Positions 1 to 9,555 of a stretch of 64,000 bases of DNA are shown piece after piece. A program made the position numbers and the translations under genes. The number at the start of each line of letters is the position of its first letter. The stretch's first letter is position 1. Source of the stretch: Mycobacterium kansasii ATCC 12478 (GTDB lineage Bacteria > Actinomycetota > Actinomycetes > Mycobacteriales > Mycobacteriaceae); the NCBI RefSeq assembly GCF_000157895.3, contig NC_022663.1:2108001-2172000 (forward strand), in the 5' to 3' direction. A model generated the notes under the pieces. It was not told where the DNA came from. It did not search any database and saw only the letters and a list, made by a program, of their open reading frames with translations.

Positions 1-1246
1 GCTTATACAGGGTCGCCCAGTCCTCGCGGACCTGGCCGTACTGCACCAGGTCCATGAATTCGGCCGTCAGCGTTTCCGGCACTCCGTAGGGTGCGGCATT
101 GGTCAGGGCAATGATGGCGAGGTCTTCGGACGGCAGGACCGTAAAATTCGTCGCGGCCCCCAAGCCGAATCCGCCGGAATGTCCGTACTGGGTGCGACCC
201 GACGAGTTCACCGACACGTTGAATCCGTAACCATAGGTGCCCGCTCGCGCCTTGGGCAACCGCGCGGGAGTCGAGATCACTTGCGGTGTGATGGCCGGCA
301 AGAGCGCCTCGGGCGACGTGATCTGCTGACCGTTGTAGGTGCCGTTGGCCAGCACCATGGTCAGCCAGTGCGTCATGTCGTTGAGCGAGGAGCTGACCCC
401 GCCTGCGGGCGTTTGGGCATCGGGATCCCGTTGGAAACGGGCCTCCCATTTGTCTGCGACCTTGATGTGGGTTACCGCGTGGTTGGGTCTGGCCAGGAAA
501 TCGGCGAACCGCGAGCTGGTTGACGTCATTCCCAGCGGACGGTAGAGCACCTCGTCGGACAGCTCCGCCCAGGGCTTGCCGGCCGCGGCCGCGACCGCTT
601 CGGCCGCAGCGGTCACCCCGAAGTTGGTGTAGGCGTAGCTGATCCGAAATGGTGCCAGCGGCAAGTACTTGAGCCGCTGCAGCACCTGCTGCCCGTCGTA
701 ACCCAGATCCTCCAGCGGGTCACCGGCATGGTCCGGCAATCCGGAGCGATGCGAGTAGAGGTCGGCGATGGTCACATGGCTGGTGACGTAGGCATCGCCG
801 AGTTCGAACCACGGCAGCTTCGCGACGACGGGCGTATCCCAGGTGACCACGTGGGTGCCCACTTCGTGCGCCACCACCGTCGCACCGACCGATTTGGACA
901 CCGATGCCAGCTGGAAGACGGTGTCGGCGTCCACCCGGTTGTCCGGACCGTCGGTCTTGCTGGCATCCTTGATGCCGAAACCCTTCGCGTACAACGTCTT
1001 TCCACCGTGGACAACGGCCACGGCCATGCCGGGGATGCCGCTGGTCTTCATCAGCTCGGCGACCAGGCCGTCGAGCTTCGCCACCGCCTCGTCGATACGC
1101 CCGGCCGGAATGTCCAGGCCCGAAACCTCATTGGGCGGAACGTTGGATCGCGCCGACGTCGGGCCGGATGCCCGCTGCGCGGGCCCGCATGCCACCAGCG
1201 CCAGCAACATCCCAACTAATGCGGCCGTCGCCGCGCGTCTCGTCAT
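1..1246 (-). CDS. Serine beta-lactamase-fold lipoprotein (Rv0907-like), cut by the window edge
   Basis: An uninterrupted frame runs from ATG at 1246 off the left edge, about 415 codons, with the C terminus missing. The N terminus is a lipoprotein signal peptide with lipobox LVAC near residue 20, so the mature protein should be lipid-anchored outside the membrane. Class C beta-lactamase/esterase motifs are all visible: SVSK (SxxK nucleophile), YTN (YxN) and HSG (HxG). Family members hydrolyse beta-lactams, esters or D-amino-acid peptides; the substrate here is unknown. It lies upstream of, and in the same direction as, no other visible gene; the next gene (1323) is also on the minus strand and would precede it in transcription, 76 bp away. 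It matches the position of Rv0907 in M. tuberculosis. Confidence 0.85.
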   Translation of the reverse strand, partial: MTRRAATAALVGMLLALVACGPAQRASGPTSARSNVPPNEVSGLDIPAGRIDEAVAKLDGLVAELMKTSGIPGMAVAVVHGGKTLYAKGFGIKDASKTDGPDNRVDADTVFQLASVSKSVGATVVAHEVGTHVVTWDTPVVAKLPWFELGDAYVTSHVTIADLYSHRSGLPDHAGDPLEDLGYDGQQVLQRLKYLPLAPFRISYAYTNFGVTAAAEAVAAAAGKPWAELSDEVLYRPLGMTSTSSRFADFLARPNHAVTHIKVADKWEARFQRDPDAQTPAGGVSSSLNDMTHWLTMVLANGTYNGQQITSPEALLPAITPQVISTPARLPKARAGTYGYGFNVSVNSSGRTQYGHSGGFGLGAATNFTVLPSEDLAIIALTNAAPYGVPETLTAEFMDLVQYGQVREDWATLYK

Positions 1247-1322
1247 GGCCGCTCACTCTAACCCGGTGCCGAATCGTGCCGCGTGAGCGACGTGGCACGC
1301 GGCCGGGTCCAGCGCTGCCGAG

Positions 1323-2441
1323 CTAAAGCCGCCACCACGGGTTGGATCTCAACGGCCCGGCCGGATCCACCCGCTGACCCGGCAGCGGCACCGCCACCTT
1401 GACCCGCTCGGGCTCAGCGGCCGCTATCAGCCGCTCGACCGGTTCTGACCATGGGTGCGGAGCCAGCCGGAAGGTGCCCCAGTGCACCGGCACCAACAGC
1501 CCCGCGCCGGAATCGGTGACCTCCAGATGGGCCCGGATCGCCTCCTCGGGGTTCATGTGGATATCCGGCCACGCGGTGTTGTAGGCACCGATCGGCATCA
1601 GTGTCAGATCGAACGGCCCGTGGTCCGCACCGATCTGAGCGAAGCTCTTGGTGTAGCCGCTATCACCGCCGAAGTAGGCGCGATGACGGGGACCGATGAA
1701 CGCCCACGACGCCCACAAGGTGTTGTCACGGCTCAGGAAGCGTCCCGAAAAGTGCCGTGCCGGCATACAGACGATCCTGAGCTGGTCAACTTGACCGCTC
1801 TGCTGCCAATCGAGTTCGACGATGCGCTGCTCGGGAATGCCCCACGCCCGCAGATGGGCACCGACCCCGAGCGGCACGAAGAACGGCGCGCGCTGGGTGC
1901 GGGTCAACGCGATGACGGTGTCGATATCGAGATGGTCGTAGTGGTCATGGCTGATCACCACCGCATCGACGGCCGGAAGGCCCTCCAATTGCACCGGCGG
2001 CGGATGCAGCCGCTGGGGCCCGACGAGATCCGAGGGCGAGCACCGGTCGCTCCACACCGGATCGGTCAGCACCCGGTAACCGTCGATTTCCACCAGCGCC
2101 GTCGAGTGACCGAACCAGCTGACGGCGAGCCGGCTGGCGTCACCTTTGTAGATCTCCGGGGCGGCCAGCGGGATCGGTTTCGCGGGCCTGCTGCCACCGC
2201 GATTACCCACGAACTCCCAGAGAATGAGCCGCAGTTCCTCGCGGCCCATGACGTATATGGACCCCGGGTCGAGGTTGACGAAGCTGCCGTCCCGGTAGTG
2301 TGGCGACCCCTCCGAAATGGCGCGGATGGTCGCGGGGTTTGCCCCGAGCGCAGCCGGTGCGCCGTGCAGTGCCCGCACGAGCCAGCCACCTGCCGCCAGC
2401 GAGGCCGTGCCGGCGGCCAGTCGTAGCGCTCGGCGCACCAC
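1323..2441 (-). CDS. Metallo-beta-lactamase-fold hydrolase (Rv0906-like, NAPE-PLD type)
   Basis: This 372-residue protein has an N-terminal hydrophobic stretch (about residues 6-25) that may anchor or export it. It then carries the metal-binding signature SHDHYDHLD, an SWFGHST strand and a late PVHWGTF histidine, typical of the N-acyl-phosphatidylethanolamine phospholipase D/UlaG branch of the metallo-beta-lactamase fold. The expected chemistry is zinc-dependent phosphodiester or lactone hydrolysis; the substrate is not known. The GTG at 2441 was chosen because it gives the length I recall for Rv0906; GTG codons at 2444 and 2438 are alternatives. It starts 5 bp after the echA6 stop, so the two are probably co-transcribed. 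Confidence 0.85.
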   Translation of the reverse strand: MVRRALRLAAGTASLAAGGWLVRALHGAPAALGANPATIRAISEGSPHYRDGSFVNLDPGSIYVMGREELRLILWEFVGNRGGSRPAKPIPLAAPEIYKGDASRLAVSWFGHSTALVEIDGYRVLTDPVWSDRCSPSDLVGPQRLHPPPVQLEGLPAVDAVVISHDHYDHLDIDTVIALTRTQRAPFFVPLGVGAHLRAWGIPEQRIVELDWQQSGQVDQLRIVCMPARHFSGRFLSRDNTLWASWAFIGPRHRAYFGGDSGYTKSFAQIGADHGPFDLTLMPIGAYNTAWPDIHMNPEEAIRAHLEVTDSGAGLLVPVHWGTFRLAPHPWSEPVERLIAAAEPERVKVAVPLPGQRVDPAGPLRSNPWWRL

Positions 2442-2446
2442 CACGA

Positions 2447-3178
2447 CTATTCCCCCTGAAACCTCGGCGGCCGCTTCTCCACGCGCGCAACCTGTGCCTC
2501 GATGACATCTTGGCTGCTCCAGGCCCGATCGAAAAGCTCCTTGTGCTCCGGCCAGGGCTCCTCGATGGCGCCATCGTCGTTGAGCACCCGCTTGGCGTGC
2601 TGAATTGCCAGCGGCGCCAGGCCGGCGATCTCGGTGGCCCAGGCCTGCGCGTCGGCCAGTGTCCCGATCCGGTTGGCCATTCCGGTGTGCAGCGCCATCT
2701 CGGCTGTCAGCTTCTCCGCGGCCAGCAGCATCGCGCGCGCCCGTCCGTGACCGACCAGCGAGGAGAGCCGACGGATGCTCCAGTTGTCCAGCGCCAGACC
2801 ATATTTGGACGTCGGAAACTGAAAGAACGCCTCCGGCGCGACTACTCTCAGGTCGCACTGCATGGCCAGCTGCAGGCCCGCGCCGATAGCCGGACCGTTG
2901 ATGGCGCCGATCACCGGTATCAGGGTGGCGTCCATCACCCGGTGCAGCTCGATGAGCCGGTCGGGGTAGTCGGCGGCGAATGCGTCGCCGGACAGGTCCG
3001 CTCCGGCGCAGAACGCCGAGCCTTGTCCGGTGAGCACAATCGCCCGGATTGAGCCGTCACCGGCCTTCAGGAATGCCTCCCGCAGCTCCTCCACGAGCTG
3101 GGAGTTCAGGGCATTGCGGCGCTCCGGGCGCTGCAACTCGATTGTCAGCACGGCCTCGGCCTGGGTGATACCGATCAT
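2447..3178 (-). CDS. echA6: Enoyl-CoA hydratase-family protein EchA6
   Basis: 243 residues of the crotonase fold, nearly identical in length and sequence to M. tuberculosis EchA6. The oxyanion-hole segments CAGADLSGD and GPAIGAGLQ are present. The usual paired catalytic glutamates are not obvious in this branch. In M. tuberculosis EchA6 is reported to bind acyl-CoAs and feed them to FAS-II rather than act as a classical hydratase, and is a target of THPP inhibitors; that is family knowledge, not seen here. ATG at 3178. It is divergent from accD3 (27-bp gap, shared promoter region) and coupled to the downstream hydrolase. Confidence 0.93.
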   Translation of the reverse strand: MIGITQAEAVLTIELQRPERRNALNSQLVEELREAFLKAGDGSIRAIVLTGQGSAFCAGADLSGDAFAADYPDRLIELHRVMDATLIPVIGAINGPAIGAGLQLAMQCDLRVVAPEAFFQFPTSKYGLALDNWSIRRLSSLVGHGRARAMLLAAEKLTAEMALHTGMANRIGTLADAQAWATEIAGLAPLAIQHAKRVLNDDGAIEEPWPEHKELFDRAWSSQDVIEAQVARVEKRPPRFQGE

Positions 3179-3204
3179 TGCGCCAGCCTATATAGCCTCA
3201 TCGG

Positions 3205-4686
3205 GTGAGTCGTATCACGACCGACCAACTGCGCGACGCGGTGCTGGATGAGGGCTCGTTCACCAGTTGGGACACCGACCCGCTGCCAGTGCCGGTATCG
3301 CAGTCCTACGCGGGTGATCTGGCGCGGGCCCGCGCCGCCACCGGCCGCGACGAATCGGTGCTCACCGGCGAGGGGCGCATCTTCGGGCGACGCGTCGCGG
3401 TGGTGGCGTGCGAATTCGGCTTCCTCGCCGGATCGATCGGGGTTGCGGCGGCGGAACGCATCACCGCCGCCGTCGAGCGCGCCACCGCCGAGCGCCTGCC
3501 GCTGCTGGCGTCACCGAGTTCCGGCGGCACCAGGATGCAGGAGGGCACGGTCGCCTTCCTGCAGATGGTGAAGATCGCCGCAGCCGTCCGGCTGCACCAG
3601 CAGGCACACCTGCCCTACCTCGTCTACCTGCGGAATCCGACCACCGGCGGGGTGTTCGCGTCGTGGGGCTCGCTGGGCCATGTCACCGTCGCCGAACCGG
3701 GTGCCCTGATCGGTTTCCTGGGTCCACGGGTGTACCAGCTGCTCTACGGCGAACCCTTCCCCGACGGTGTTCAGACCGCGGAGAATTTGCAACGCCATGG
3801 CGTGATCGACGGCGTCGTCGCGCTCGACGAGCTGCGCCGCACGGTGGATCGGGCGCTGACGGTGCTCACCGATGCTCCCGAGCCGCCGCCGGCGCCGGCG
3901 CAGCCCGAGCCGGTACCCGACGTGCCGACCTGGGACTCGGTGGTGGCGTCGCGACGGCCCGACCGGCCGGGTGTGGCGCGGTTGTTACGCGATGCCGCCA
4001 CCGACCGGGTGCTGCTCTCGGGTACCGGCTATGGCGAAGCGGCGACGACGCTGCTGGCCCTGGCTCGCTTCTGCGGCCAGCCGGCGGTGGTGCTGGGCCA
4101 GCAGCGAGTCGTCGGGGGACTCGTCGGTCCGGTGTCGCTGCGTGAAGCCCGGCGAGGCATGGCGCTGGCCGCCGAGCTGCGGCTACCGCTGGTGCTGATG
4201 ATCGACACCGCCGGACCCGCGCTGTCGGCCGAAGCCGAGCAGGGGGGGCTGGCCGGACAGATCGCCCAGAGCCTTGCCGACCTCGTCACACTGGACACCC
4301 CGACGGTGTCGGTGCTGCTGGGCCAGGGCAGCGGTGGGCCGGCGTTGGCGATGGTGCCCGCCGACCGGGTGCTGGCCGCGCTGCACGGCTGGCTGGCGCC
4401 GCTGCCGCCGGAGGGTGCCAGTGCGATCGTGTTCCGCGACACCGCCCATGCCGCCGAGCTGGCCGCGGCCCAAGGCGTCCGGTCGGCGGACCTGCTGGCC
4501 GCCGGGATTGTCGACGTCGTCGTGCCCGAGTATCCCGACGCCGCAGCCGAGCCGGTCGAGTTCGCCCGACGGCTGTCGCGCGCCATCGCGGCCGAGGTGC
4601 ATGCGCTGCGGTCGGTTCCCGACGCCGAACGCATGGCCGCTCGGTTGGCGCGCTATCGACGCATCGGGTTGCCTCAAGACACCTAG
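3205..4686 (+). CDS. accD3: Acyl/acetyl-CoA carboxylase carboxyltransferase beta-type subunit AccD3
   Basis: 493 residues with two crotonase-like halves. The N half has SSGGTRMQEG; the C half has GLVGPVSLREARRGMALA and IDTAGPALSAEAEQGG, the acyl-CoA and biotin-carboxyl binding loops of carboxyltransferases. It should transfer carboxylate from biotin (on an AccA subunit) to an acyl-CoA in the cytoplasm. No zinc ribbon of the E. coli AccD type is seen at the N terminus. GTG start at 3205, facing away from echA6. A Pro/Ala-rich linker near residues 228-245 joins the halves. The gene matches Rv0904c in length and position. Confidence 0.9.
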   Translation: MSRITTDQLRDAVLDEGSFTSWDTDPLPVPVSQSYAGDLARARAATGRDESVLTGEGRIFGRRVAVVACEFGFLAGSIGVAAAERITAAVERATAERLPLLASPSSGGTRMQEGTVAFLQMVKIAAAVRLHQQAHLPYLVYLRNPTTGGVFASWGSLGHVTVAEPGALIGFLGPRVYQLLYGEPFPDGVQTAENLQRHGVIDGVVALDELRRTVDRALTVLTDAPEPPPAPAQPEPVPDVPTWDSVVASRRPDRPGVARLLRDAATDRVLLSGTGYGEAATTLLALARFCGQPAVVLGQQRVVGGLVGPVSLREARRGMALAAELRLPLVLMIDTAGPALSAEAEQGGLAGQIAQSLADLVTLDTPTVSVLLGQGSGGPALAMVPADRVLAALHGWLAPLPPEGASAIVFRDTAHAAELAAAQGVRSADLLAAGIVDVVVPEYPDAAAEPVEFARRLSRAIAAEVHALRSVPDAERMAARLARYRRIGLPQDT

Positions 4687-4708
4687 ACCACACCTAGACC
4701 CCCCCGGC

Positions 4709-6532
4709 CTAGCTCTCGGCGCCTGGTGCCATCCATTTCGGGTGGCCGTGCCCCACGACAGTGCCCGGCGCATTGTCGGCGACGATCTGGCCCCGTTCGC
4801 CGAGAACCACCAGCCGGTCGGCACCCTCGGCCGCGTCGAGCCGCTGCGAAATGACCAGCGTGGTCCGGCCCGCCAGCACGGTCTGCAGGGCCCGTCGCAC
4901 CGCGCGTTCGCCGGGGACGTCCAGTAACGACGTCGCCTGGTCCACGATCAGCACCGTCGGGTCCGCCAGCACCGCACGCGCCAGGGCGATGAGTTGTCGC
5001 TGGCCCGCGGACAACGGCACGCCGGTGCCGGCGACCTCGGTGCGGTATCCGTTCGGGAGCGCGGCGATGAAGTCGTCGGCGCCGACCGCGGCGGCCGCGT
5101 CCCTGACCTGCGCATCGCTGGCGCCGGGCCGGCCGAACCGGATGTTGTCGGCAATCGAGCCGGAGAACACAAAGGTTTCCTGGCCGACCAGCACGACATG
5201 CCGGCGCAGCTCGGCGCGGGACAGATCTCGTAGATCGACGCCGTCCAGGGTGATCGATCCCGATGTCGGGTCGGAGAACCTGGCCAGCAGTTTGGCGACG
5301 GTGCTCTTGCCGACGCCGCACGCGCCGACCAGCGCCACCGTCTGGCCTGCCGGCACGGTCAGGGACAGCCCGGACAGGACGGGACGGCCCGGCACGTAAC
5401 CGAAATGGACGTTGTTGAACGCGACGGCTCCGCGCAGAGAACCCAACGTGCGCGTGCCCGGGTATTCGATTGCGGGCCGCCGGCGCAGCGCTGCGGCCAA
5501 CTTCTCCAGCGCCGACGTGGCAGCCTGAAATGCGTTGAAGAAATGGGTGATCTCGTGCATCGGCTCGAAGAACATGCGCAGGTACAGCAGGAAGGCCGCG
5601 AACGTTCCGATCGTCATCTCGCCGTGCAGCACCCGGCTGCCGCCGTAGAGCAACACCAAGCCGATGGTTAGGTTGCCGATCACTTTCACGCCCGGCGTGA
5701 AGACGGCCATCAGCTTGAAGGACTTTTCGTTGATCACCCGGTACTGATCGGCGATGTCTTCGAACACCACCTGATTTCGCGGCTCCTGCCGGTATGCCTG
5801 CAGGGTCTTGATGCCGGCCATCGACTCGATGAACTGCATGATGACCAGCGCCGTGCTTTCCCGCACCTCACGGTAGGTCTTCGACGATTCGGCCCGAAAC
5901 CACGCGCCCAGGCCCAGCAATACCGGAAACACCGCCACGCAGACCAACCCCAGCCGCCAGTCGAGCACGACCAGCAGCACGGCGATACCGAGCGGCGTCA
6001 GCGCCGCCGTGATCAGGCAATCGAACCCGGCGGCAAGCATGTCTTGGACGGCCTCGACGTCGTTGGTCAACCGGCTGACCACCCGGCCCGTCGTATACCG
6101 GTCGTGGAAGGCTGTGTCGAGCCGCTGAAAGTGCCGGAATACTTTGCGCCGCAGATCCAACAGGACCGTCAGGCGGACCGCCCCGGCGCGGTTGAGGAAG
6201 AACCACCGGCACAGGCCGTGAATAAGCACCGCTCCGCACAGCGTGACGACGATGAGCAATAACGCGCCGGCCGAGCCGCCATGCATGATCGAGGGAATCC
6301 CGTAGTCGATGCCACGCCGGACAAGCAGTGGAACCGAAAGTCGCGCAGCGTTTTCCAGCACCGCCAGCAGTAGTAGCAGCAGCAGGGTCGACGTGTGCGG
6401 CCGCATCAGCGAGCCCAGCAGTACACGCGCGCGGCGGCCGTGGGCCATGGCCTCGTCGAGGGCGGGATCATGGTCGGCGCGATTGGCGTCGCGGCCGTGG
6501 ACCACCCTCGGCCGGGTATCCAGTGTCGTCAT
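4709..6532 (-). CDS. ABC exporter half-transporter (TMD-NBD), second of a pair
   Basis: 607 residues: a six-helix exporter membrane domain (about residues 45-330) followed by an ATPase domain. Walker A GACGVGKST and the signature LSAGQ are intact. The Walker B Asp is followed by Gln (VDQATSLLD) where a catalytic Glu is expected, and the H-loop reads ISQRL with Gln for His. ATG at 6532 with GGAG nine bases upstream; its ATGA overlaps the stop of the preceding half-transporter, so the two are translationally coupled and likely form a heterodimer. A longer open frame back to 7030 exists but lies inside the upstream gene. The pair is not between accD3 and prrA in M. tuberculosis. Confidence 0.88.
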   Translation of the reverse strand: MTTLDTRPRVVHGRDANRADHDPALDEAMAHGRRARVLLGSLMRPHTSTLLLLLLLAVLENAARLSVPLLVRRGIDYGIPSIMHGGSAGALLLIVVTLCGAVLIHGLCRWFFLNRAGAVRLTVLLDLRRKVFRHFQRLDTAFHDRYTTGRVVSRLTNDVEAVQDMLAAGFDCLITAALTPLGIAVLLVVLDWRLGLVCVAVFPVLLGLGAWFRAESSKTYREVRESTALVIMQFIESMAGIKTLQAYRQEPRNQVVFEDIADQYRVINEKSFKLMAVFTPGVKVIGNLTIGLVLLYGGSRVLHGEMTIGTFAAFLLYLRMFFEPMHEITHFFNAFQAATSALEKLAAALRRRPAIEYPGTRTLGSLRGAVAFNNVHFGYVPGRPVLSGLSLTVPAGQTVALVGACGVGKSTVAKLLARFSDPTSGSITLDGVDLRDLSRAELRRHVVLVGQETFVFSGSIADNIRFGRPGASDAQVRDAAAAVGADDFIAALPNGYRTEVAGTGVPLSAGQRQLIALARAVLADPTVLIVDQATSLLDVPGERAVRRALQTVLAGRTTLVISQRLDAAEGADRLVVLGERGQIVADNAPGTVVGHGHPKWMAPGAES

Positions 6533-8349
6533 GGTTTCTCCACCAATGAGCTCGCGAAAATCGTTGCAGAACAATCGATATGATCGCCAGTCATGAGATG
6601 GCGGTACCGCGGCACCTGGGCAAGCAGCTCGGCATGCGTGCCGATGTGGGTGATGGTGCCGTGCTCGAGTAGCGCGACCCGGTCGGCTTGTTGGGCCGTG
6701 GACGGCCGGCGGGTAACCACCACGCTGCTGGCCCCGCGCAGCGCCCGGGGCAACATGTCGGCTGCGGGCAGGGCGTCGTCGATTATCAGTAACGCCGGCG
6801 CGGCAACCAGTGCCCGGGCGATGCATAGCCGCTGCCGTTGCCCGGTGGATAACCGCATGCCCTGCTCGCCGATACGCGTGTCGAACCCGAACGGCAGGTC
6901 GTAGACGAACTGTGCCCCGGCCAGCTCGATCGCCTCGACCAGTTCTGCGTCGCCGGCCGCCGGCCGGCCCAGCCGTAGGTTCTCGGCCACCGACATCGAG
7001 AACACCGTCGGCTCTTCGAACAGCGGGCAAACCAGTCGGCGCAGCGCCGACAGCGACAACTCACGTATGTCACGCCCGTCCAGAAGAATCCGGCCCTCCG
7101 AGACGTCGTGGATCCGAGAGAGCAGCTCGGTCAGCAGCGACTTACCCGCACCGGTGGAGCCGACGAGCGCCAGCGTCTCGCCGGGTTCGAGGCTCAGCGT
7201 GACATGCCGGAGCAGCCACCTGCCACCAGCGTCGCCCGGAACTCGGAACCCGACGTCACGCAATTCCAGTCGACCGCGGGGCGCCGAGTCCGACTGCACT
7301 CCGTTGTCGAATTCACCTGGGGCATCGAATATCTCGGCGATGCGGTTCGCCGCCGTCATCGCTTCCTGGGTCATCGACAGCAGGAAACCCATCGCGGTGA
7401 CGGGCCACACGAGCGACAGCGTCATCGTGATGAACGCGGCCAGGGTGCCGATGGTGACCAGTCCGTGGCCCACCGCATAGGCGCCGAAGCCCAACAGGAC
7501 GATAAGGGCCACATTGGGGATGACCTCGAGAAGGGTCCAGAACTTTGCGGCTACCGACACCTTGCGGCGACCAACGTGGTAGAGCGTCGTGATCGCCGAG
7601 TCGAACTGCTCGAATACCTGATCTTCGCTCCCGAATGCCAGGACCGCGTCGCGGCCCAGCGTCGACTCCTCGACATGCGTTGCGACGTGGCCGGTCTGGT
7701 CCTGCACCTGACGCGACAGCCGAGTGAACTCCCCCTGGTAGTGCAGCACCGTGGCGACGATCGGCACGATGGAACCCAACACGACCAGACCCAGCGGCCA
7801 GTACATCACCAGCAGACACACCGTCACCACGGTGATTTGCAGCAGGTTGAGCATCATGAATACCGCGCCGAATGACAGCAAGTCGCGAATCGTGCCGAGA
7901 TCGTTCATGATCCGCGACACCAACTGGCCGGACTGCCATCGTTGGTGAAACGACATCGGCAGGATCTGCAGGCGCGCGTGCAGGTCTCGGCGGATATCGG
8001 CTTCGACTCCCATGGTCGCGTGCGCGGTGAGCCAGCGACGGATGAACAGCATCCCCGCCTCGCACAGGCCGAGCCCCATCGCCGCGGACCCCAGTACCCA
8101 CAGCCCGCGTTGGTCATGGTGGCGCACCGGTCCGTCGATGACGGCTCTCGTCATGATCGGAATACCCACCGTCGCAACCAGGCTGGCAGTCGCGGCTACC
8201 ACGATGACGATCCAGCGGGTGCGATAGGGAATCAGGTACGGCAACAGCCGCTTGAGATCGGTTGCCGCCCGGCGCCGCTCCGGCGCTACGGCGATTGCCG
8301 GCGACGGATGCCGCGCCGCTGTCCCCGGCGCGCACCTCACTTCAGTCAC
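6529..8349 (-). CDS. ABC exporter half-transporter (TMD-NBD), first of a pair
   Basis: 606 residues: a cytoplasmic N-terminal tail, a six-helix membrane domain starting near residue 45, and an ATPase domain from about residue 340. Walker A GSTGAGKS and signature LSTGQ are present. Walker B is LLIIDDALPAAD, with Asp where the catalytic Glu should be. The H-loop is VTRRPST, with Arg for His, and the D-loop is also unusual. Both subunits of the presumed heterodimer are therefore non-canonical in catalytic residues. Substrate unknown; lipid, drug or siderophore export are all possible. It overlaps the downstream half-transporter by 4 bp. About 495 bp separate it from divergent prrA. Confidence 0.88.
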   Translation of the reverse strand: MTEVRCAPGTAARHPSPAIAVAPERRRAATDLKRLLPYLIPYRTRWIVIVVAATASLVATVGIPIMTRAVIDGPVRHHDQRGLWVLGSAAMGLGLCEAGMLFIRRWLTAHATMGVEADIRRDLHARLQILPMSFHQRWQSGQLVSRIMNDLGTIRDLLSFGAVFMMLNLLQITVVTVCLLVMYWPLGLVVLGSIVPIVATVLHYQGEFTRLSRQVQDQTGHVATHVEESTLGRDAVLAFGSEDQVFEQFDSAITTLYHVGRRKVSVAAKFWTLLEVIPNVALIVLLGFGAYAVGHGLVTIGTLAAFITMTLSLVWPVTAMGFLLSMTQEAMTAANRIAEIFDAPGEFDNGVQSDSAPRGRLELRDVGFRVPGDAGGRWLLRHVTLSLEPGETLALVGSTGAGKSLLTELLSRIHDVSEGRILLDGRDIRELSLSALRRLVCPLFEEPTVFSMSVAENLRLGRPAAGDAELVEAIELAGAQFVYDLPFGFDTRIGEQGMRLSTGQRQRLCIARALVAAPALLIIDDALPAADMLPRALRGASSVVVTRRPSTAQQADRVALLEHGTITHIGTHAELLAQVPRYRHLMTGDHIDCSATIFASSLVEKP

Positions 8350-8844
8350 GAAGAATTCGTCTCCCGATCTCGTTACGGGAAGATGGCGCCGAAATATCGA
8401 ACCCGCAACGGCAAATGCCGGTCAGGACATCGAATATCTTGACCTGCCACCTGATTTCGATGATGACATGCCAGTGATATCTGGCAGTCGCAGCGTAGCG
8501 TCGAATCCGTAACCATTCAGCCAACATTGACGTTCGCCACCTGCCGGGCCCGCGGCAGCGGCGATCCGGGATCGAGCCGTCGGACCTCCGCAACATTCGA
8601 GGAGTGCCTACACGGAACATGCCCGCGCCGCACGTTCCTGCTCGCGATAGCGCCGCGCTGCAAGCGGTGAATTCCCGCTCGGTCTGGTCGGGTTCCAGGC
8701 GCCTGCGGCGCGGGCGTCGGCGTCGCCGCCGCCGCGGCTCCCGTCGCCGTCGAGGTGAGTCGAACAGGCTGGCGGTAAGCCGCCGGACAGGCACAAGCGA
8801 CCCGGCGGGCGGCGTCCCACCGCCGCGGGTGACAATCAGGCAAA
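8350..8844. promoter_or_regulatory. Divergent intergenic region between the ABC operon and prrA
   Basis: No credible gene is seen in these 495 bp; the open frames are high-GC artefacts. It must hold both divergent promoters. A perfect inverted repeat TGCCAG-N6-CTGGCA lies at 8469-8486 and could be an operator for the ABC operon or prrA. The part at 8690-8760 is a low-complexity run of GCC/GCG. Confidence 0.4.
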
Positions 8845-9555
8845 ATGAGCGGCATGGAGACTGGTGTGAGCTCACCTCGGGTCTTGGTGGTCGATGACGA
8901 CTCCGATGTCCTGGCCTCATTGGAACGCGGCCTGCGGCTGTCCGGGTTCGAGGTCTCGACCGCGGTAGACGGCGCCGAGGCCCTGCGCAGCGCGACCGAG
9001 ACCCGCCCGGACGCGATCGTGCTCGACATCAACATGCCCGTGCTGGACGGCGTGAGTGTGGTCACGGCACTGCGCGCCATGGACAACGACGTGCCGGTCT
9101 GCGTGCTGTCGGCACGCAGCTCGGTTGACGACCGAGTCGCTGGTCTGGAGGCCGGTGCCGACGATTACCTGGTCAAGCCGTTCGTGCTGGCTGAGCTGGT
9201 GGCCCGGGTGAAGGCGCTGTTGCGCCGCCGCGGCTCCACCGCGACGTCCTCCTCGGAAACCATCACGGTGGGCCCGCTGGAGGTGGACATCCCGGGCCGG
9301 CGCGCCCGGGTCAACGGCGTCGACGTCGACCTGACCAAGCGCGAGTTCGACCTGCTGGCAGTTCTGGCCGAGCACAAGACGGCGGTGCTGTCGCGCGCGC
9401 AGCTGCTGGAGCTGGTATGGGGCTACGACTTCGCCGCCGACACCAACGTCGTCGACGTGTTCATCGGGTACCTGCGGCGCAAGCTCGAGGCCAACGGCGG
9501 ACCCCGGCTGCTGCACACCGTGCGCGGCGTCGGCTTCGTGCTCAGGATGCAGTGA
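8845..9555 (+). CDS. prrA: Two-component response regulator PrrA
   Basis: 236 residues. The receiver domain (about 11-125) has the acidic pair VVDDDSD, the phospho-acceptor Asp61 in LDINMP and the conserved Lys in DDYLVKPF. An OmpR/PhoB winged-helix DNA-binding domain (about 140-235) carries TKREFDLL and GYLRRKLE. It acts in the cytoplasm downstream of PrrB; in mycobacteria PrrA is essential or conditionally essential and controls respiratory and early-infection genes (family knowledge). ATG at 8845, giving the M. tuberculosis length; the protein is almost identical to that orthologue. The stop directly abuts the prrB start, so the two are an operon. Confidence 0.95.
   Translation: MSGMETGVSSPRVLVVDDDSDVLASLERGLRLSGFEVSTAVDGAEALRSATETRPDAIVLDINMPVLDGVSVVTALRAMDNDVPVCVLSARSSVDDRVAGLEAGADDYLVKPFVLAELVARVKALLRRRGSTATSSSETITVGPLEVDIPGRRARVNGVDVDLTKREFDLLAVLAEHKTAVLSRAQLLELVWGYDFAADTNVVDVFIGYLRRKLEANGGPRLLHTVRGVGFVLRMQ

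Noticed and set aside
6533..7030. Extended N terminus for the second ABC half-transporter
   Set aside because: It lies within the upstream gene, and ATG 6532 has a ribosome site and starts at the usual place before the first membrane helix.
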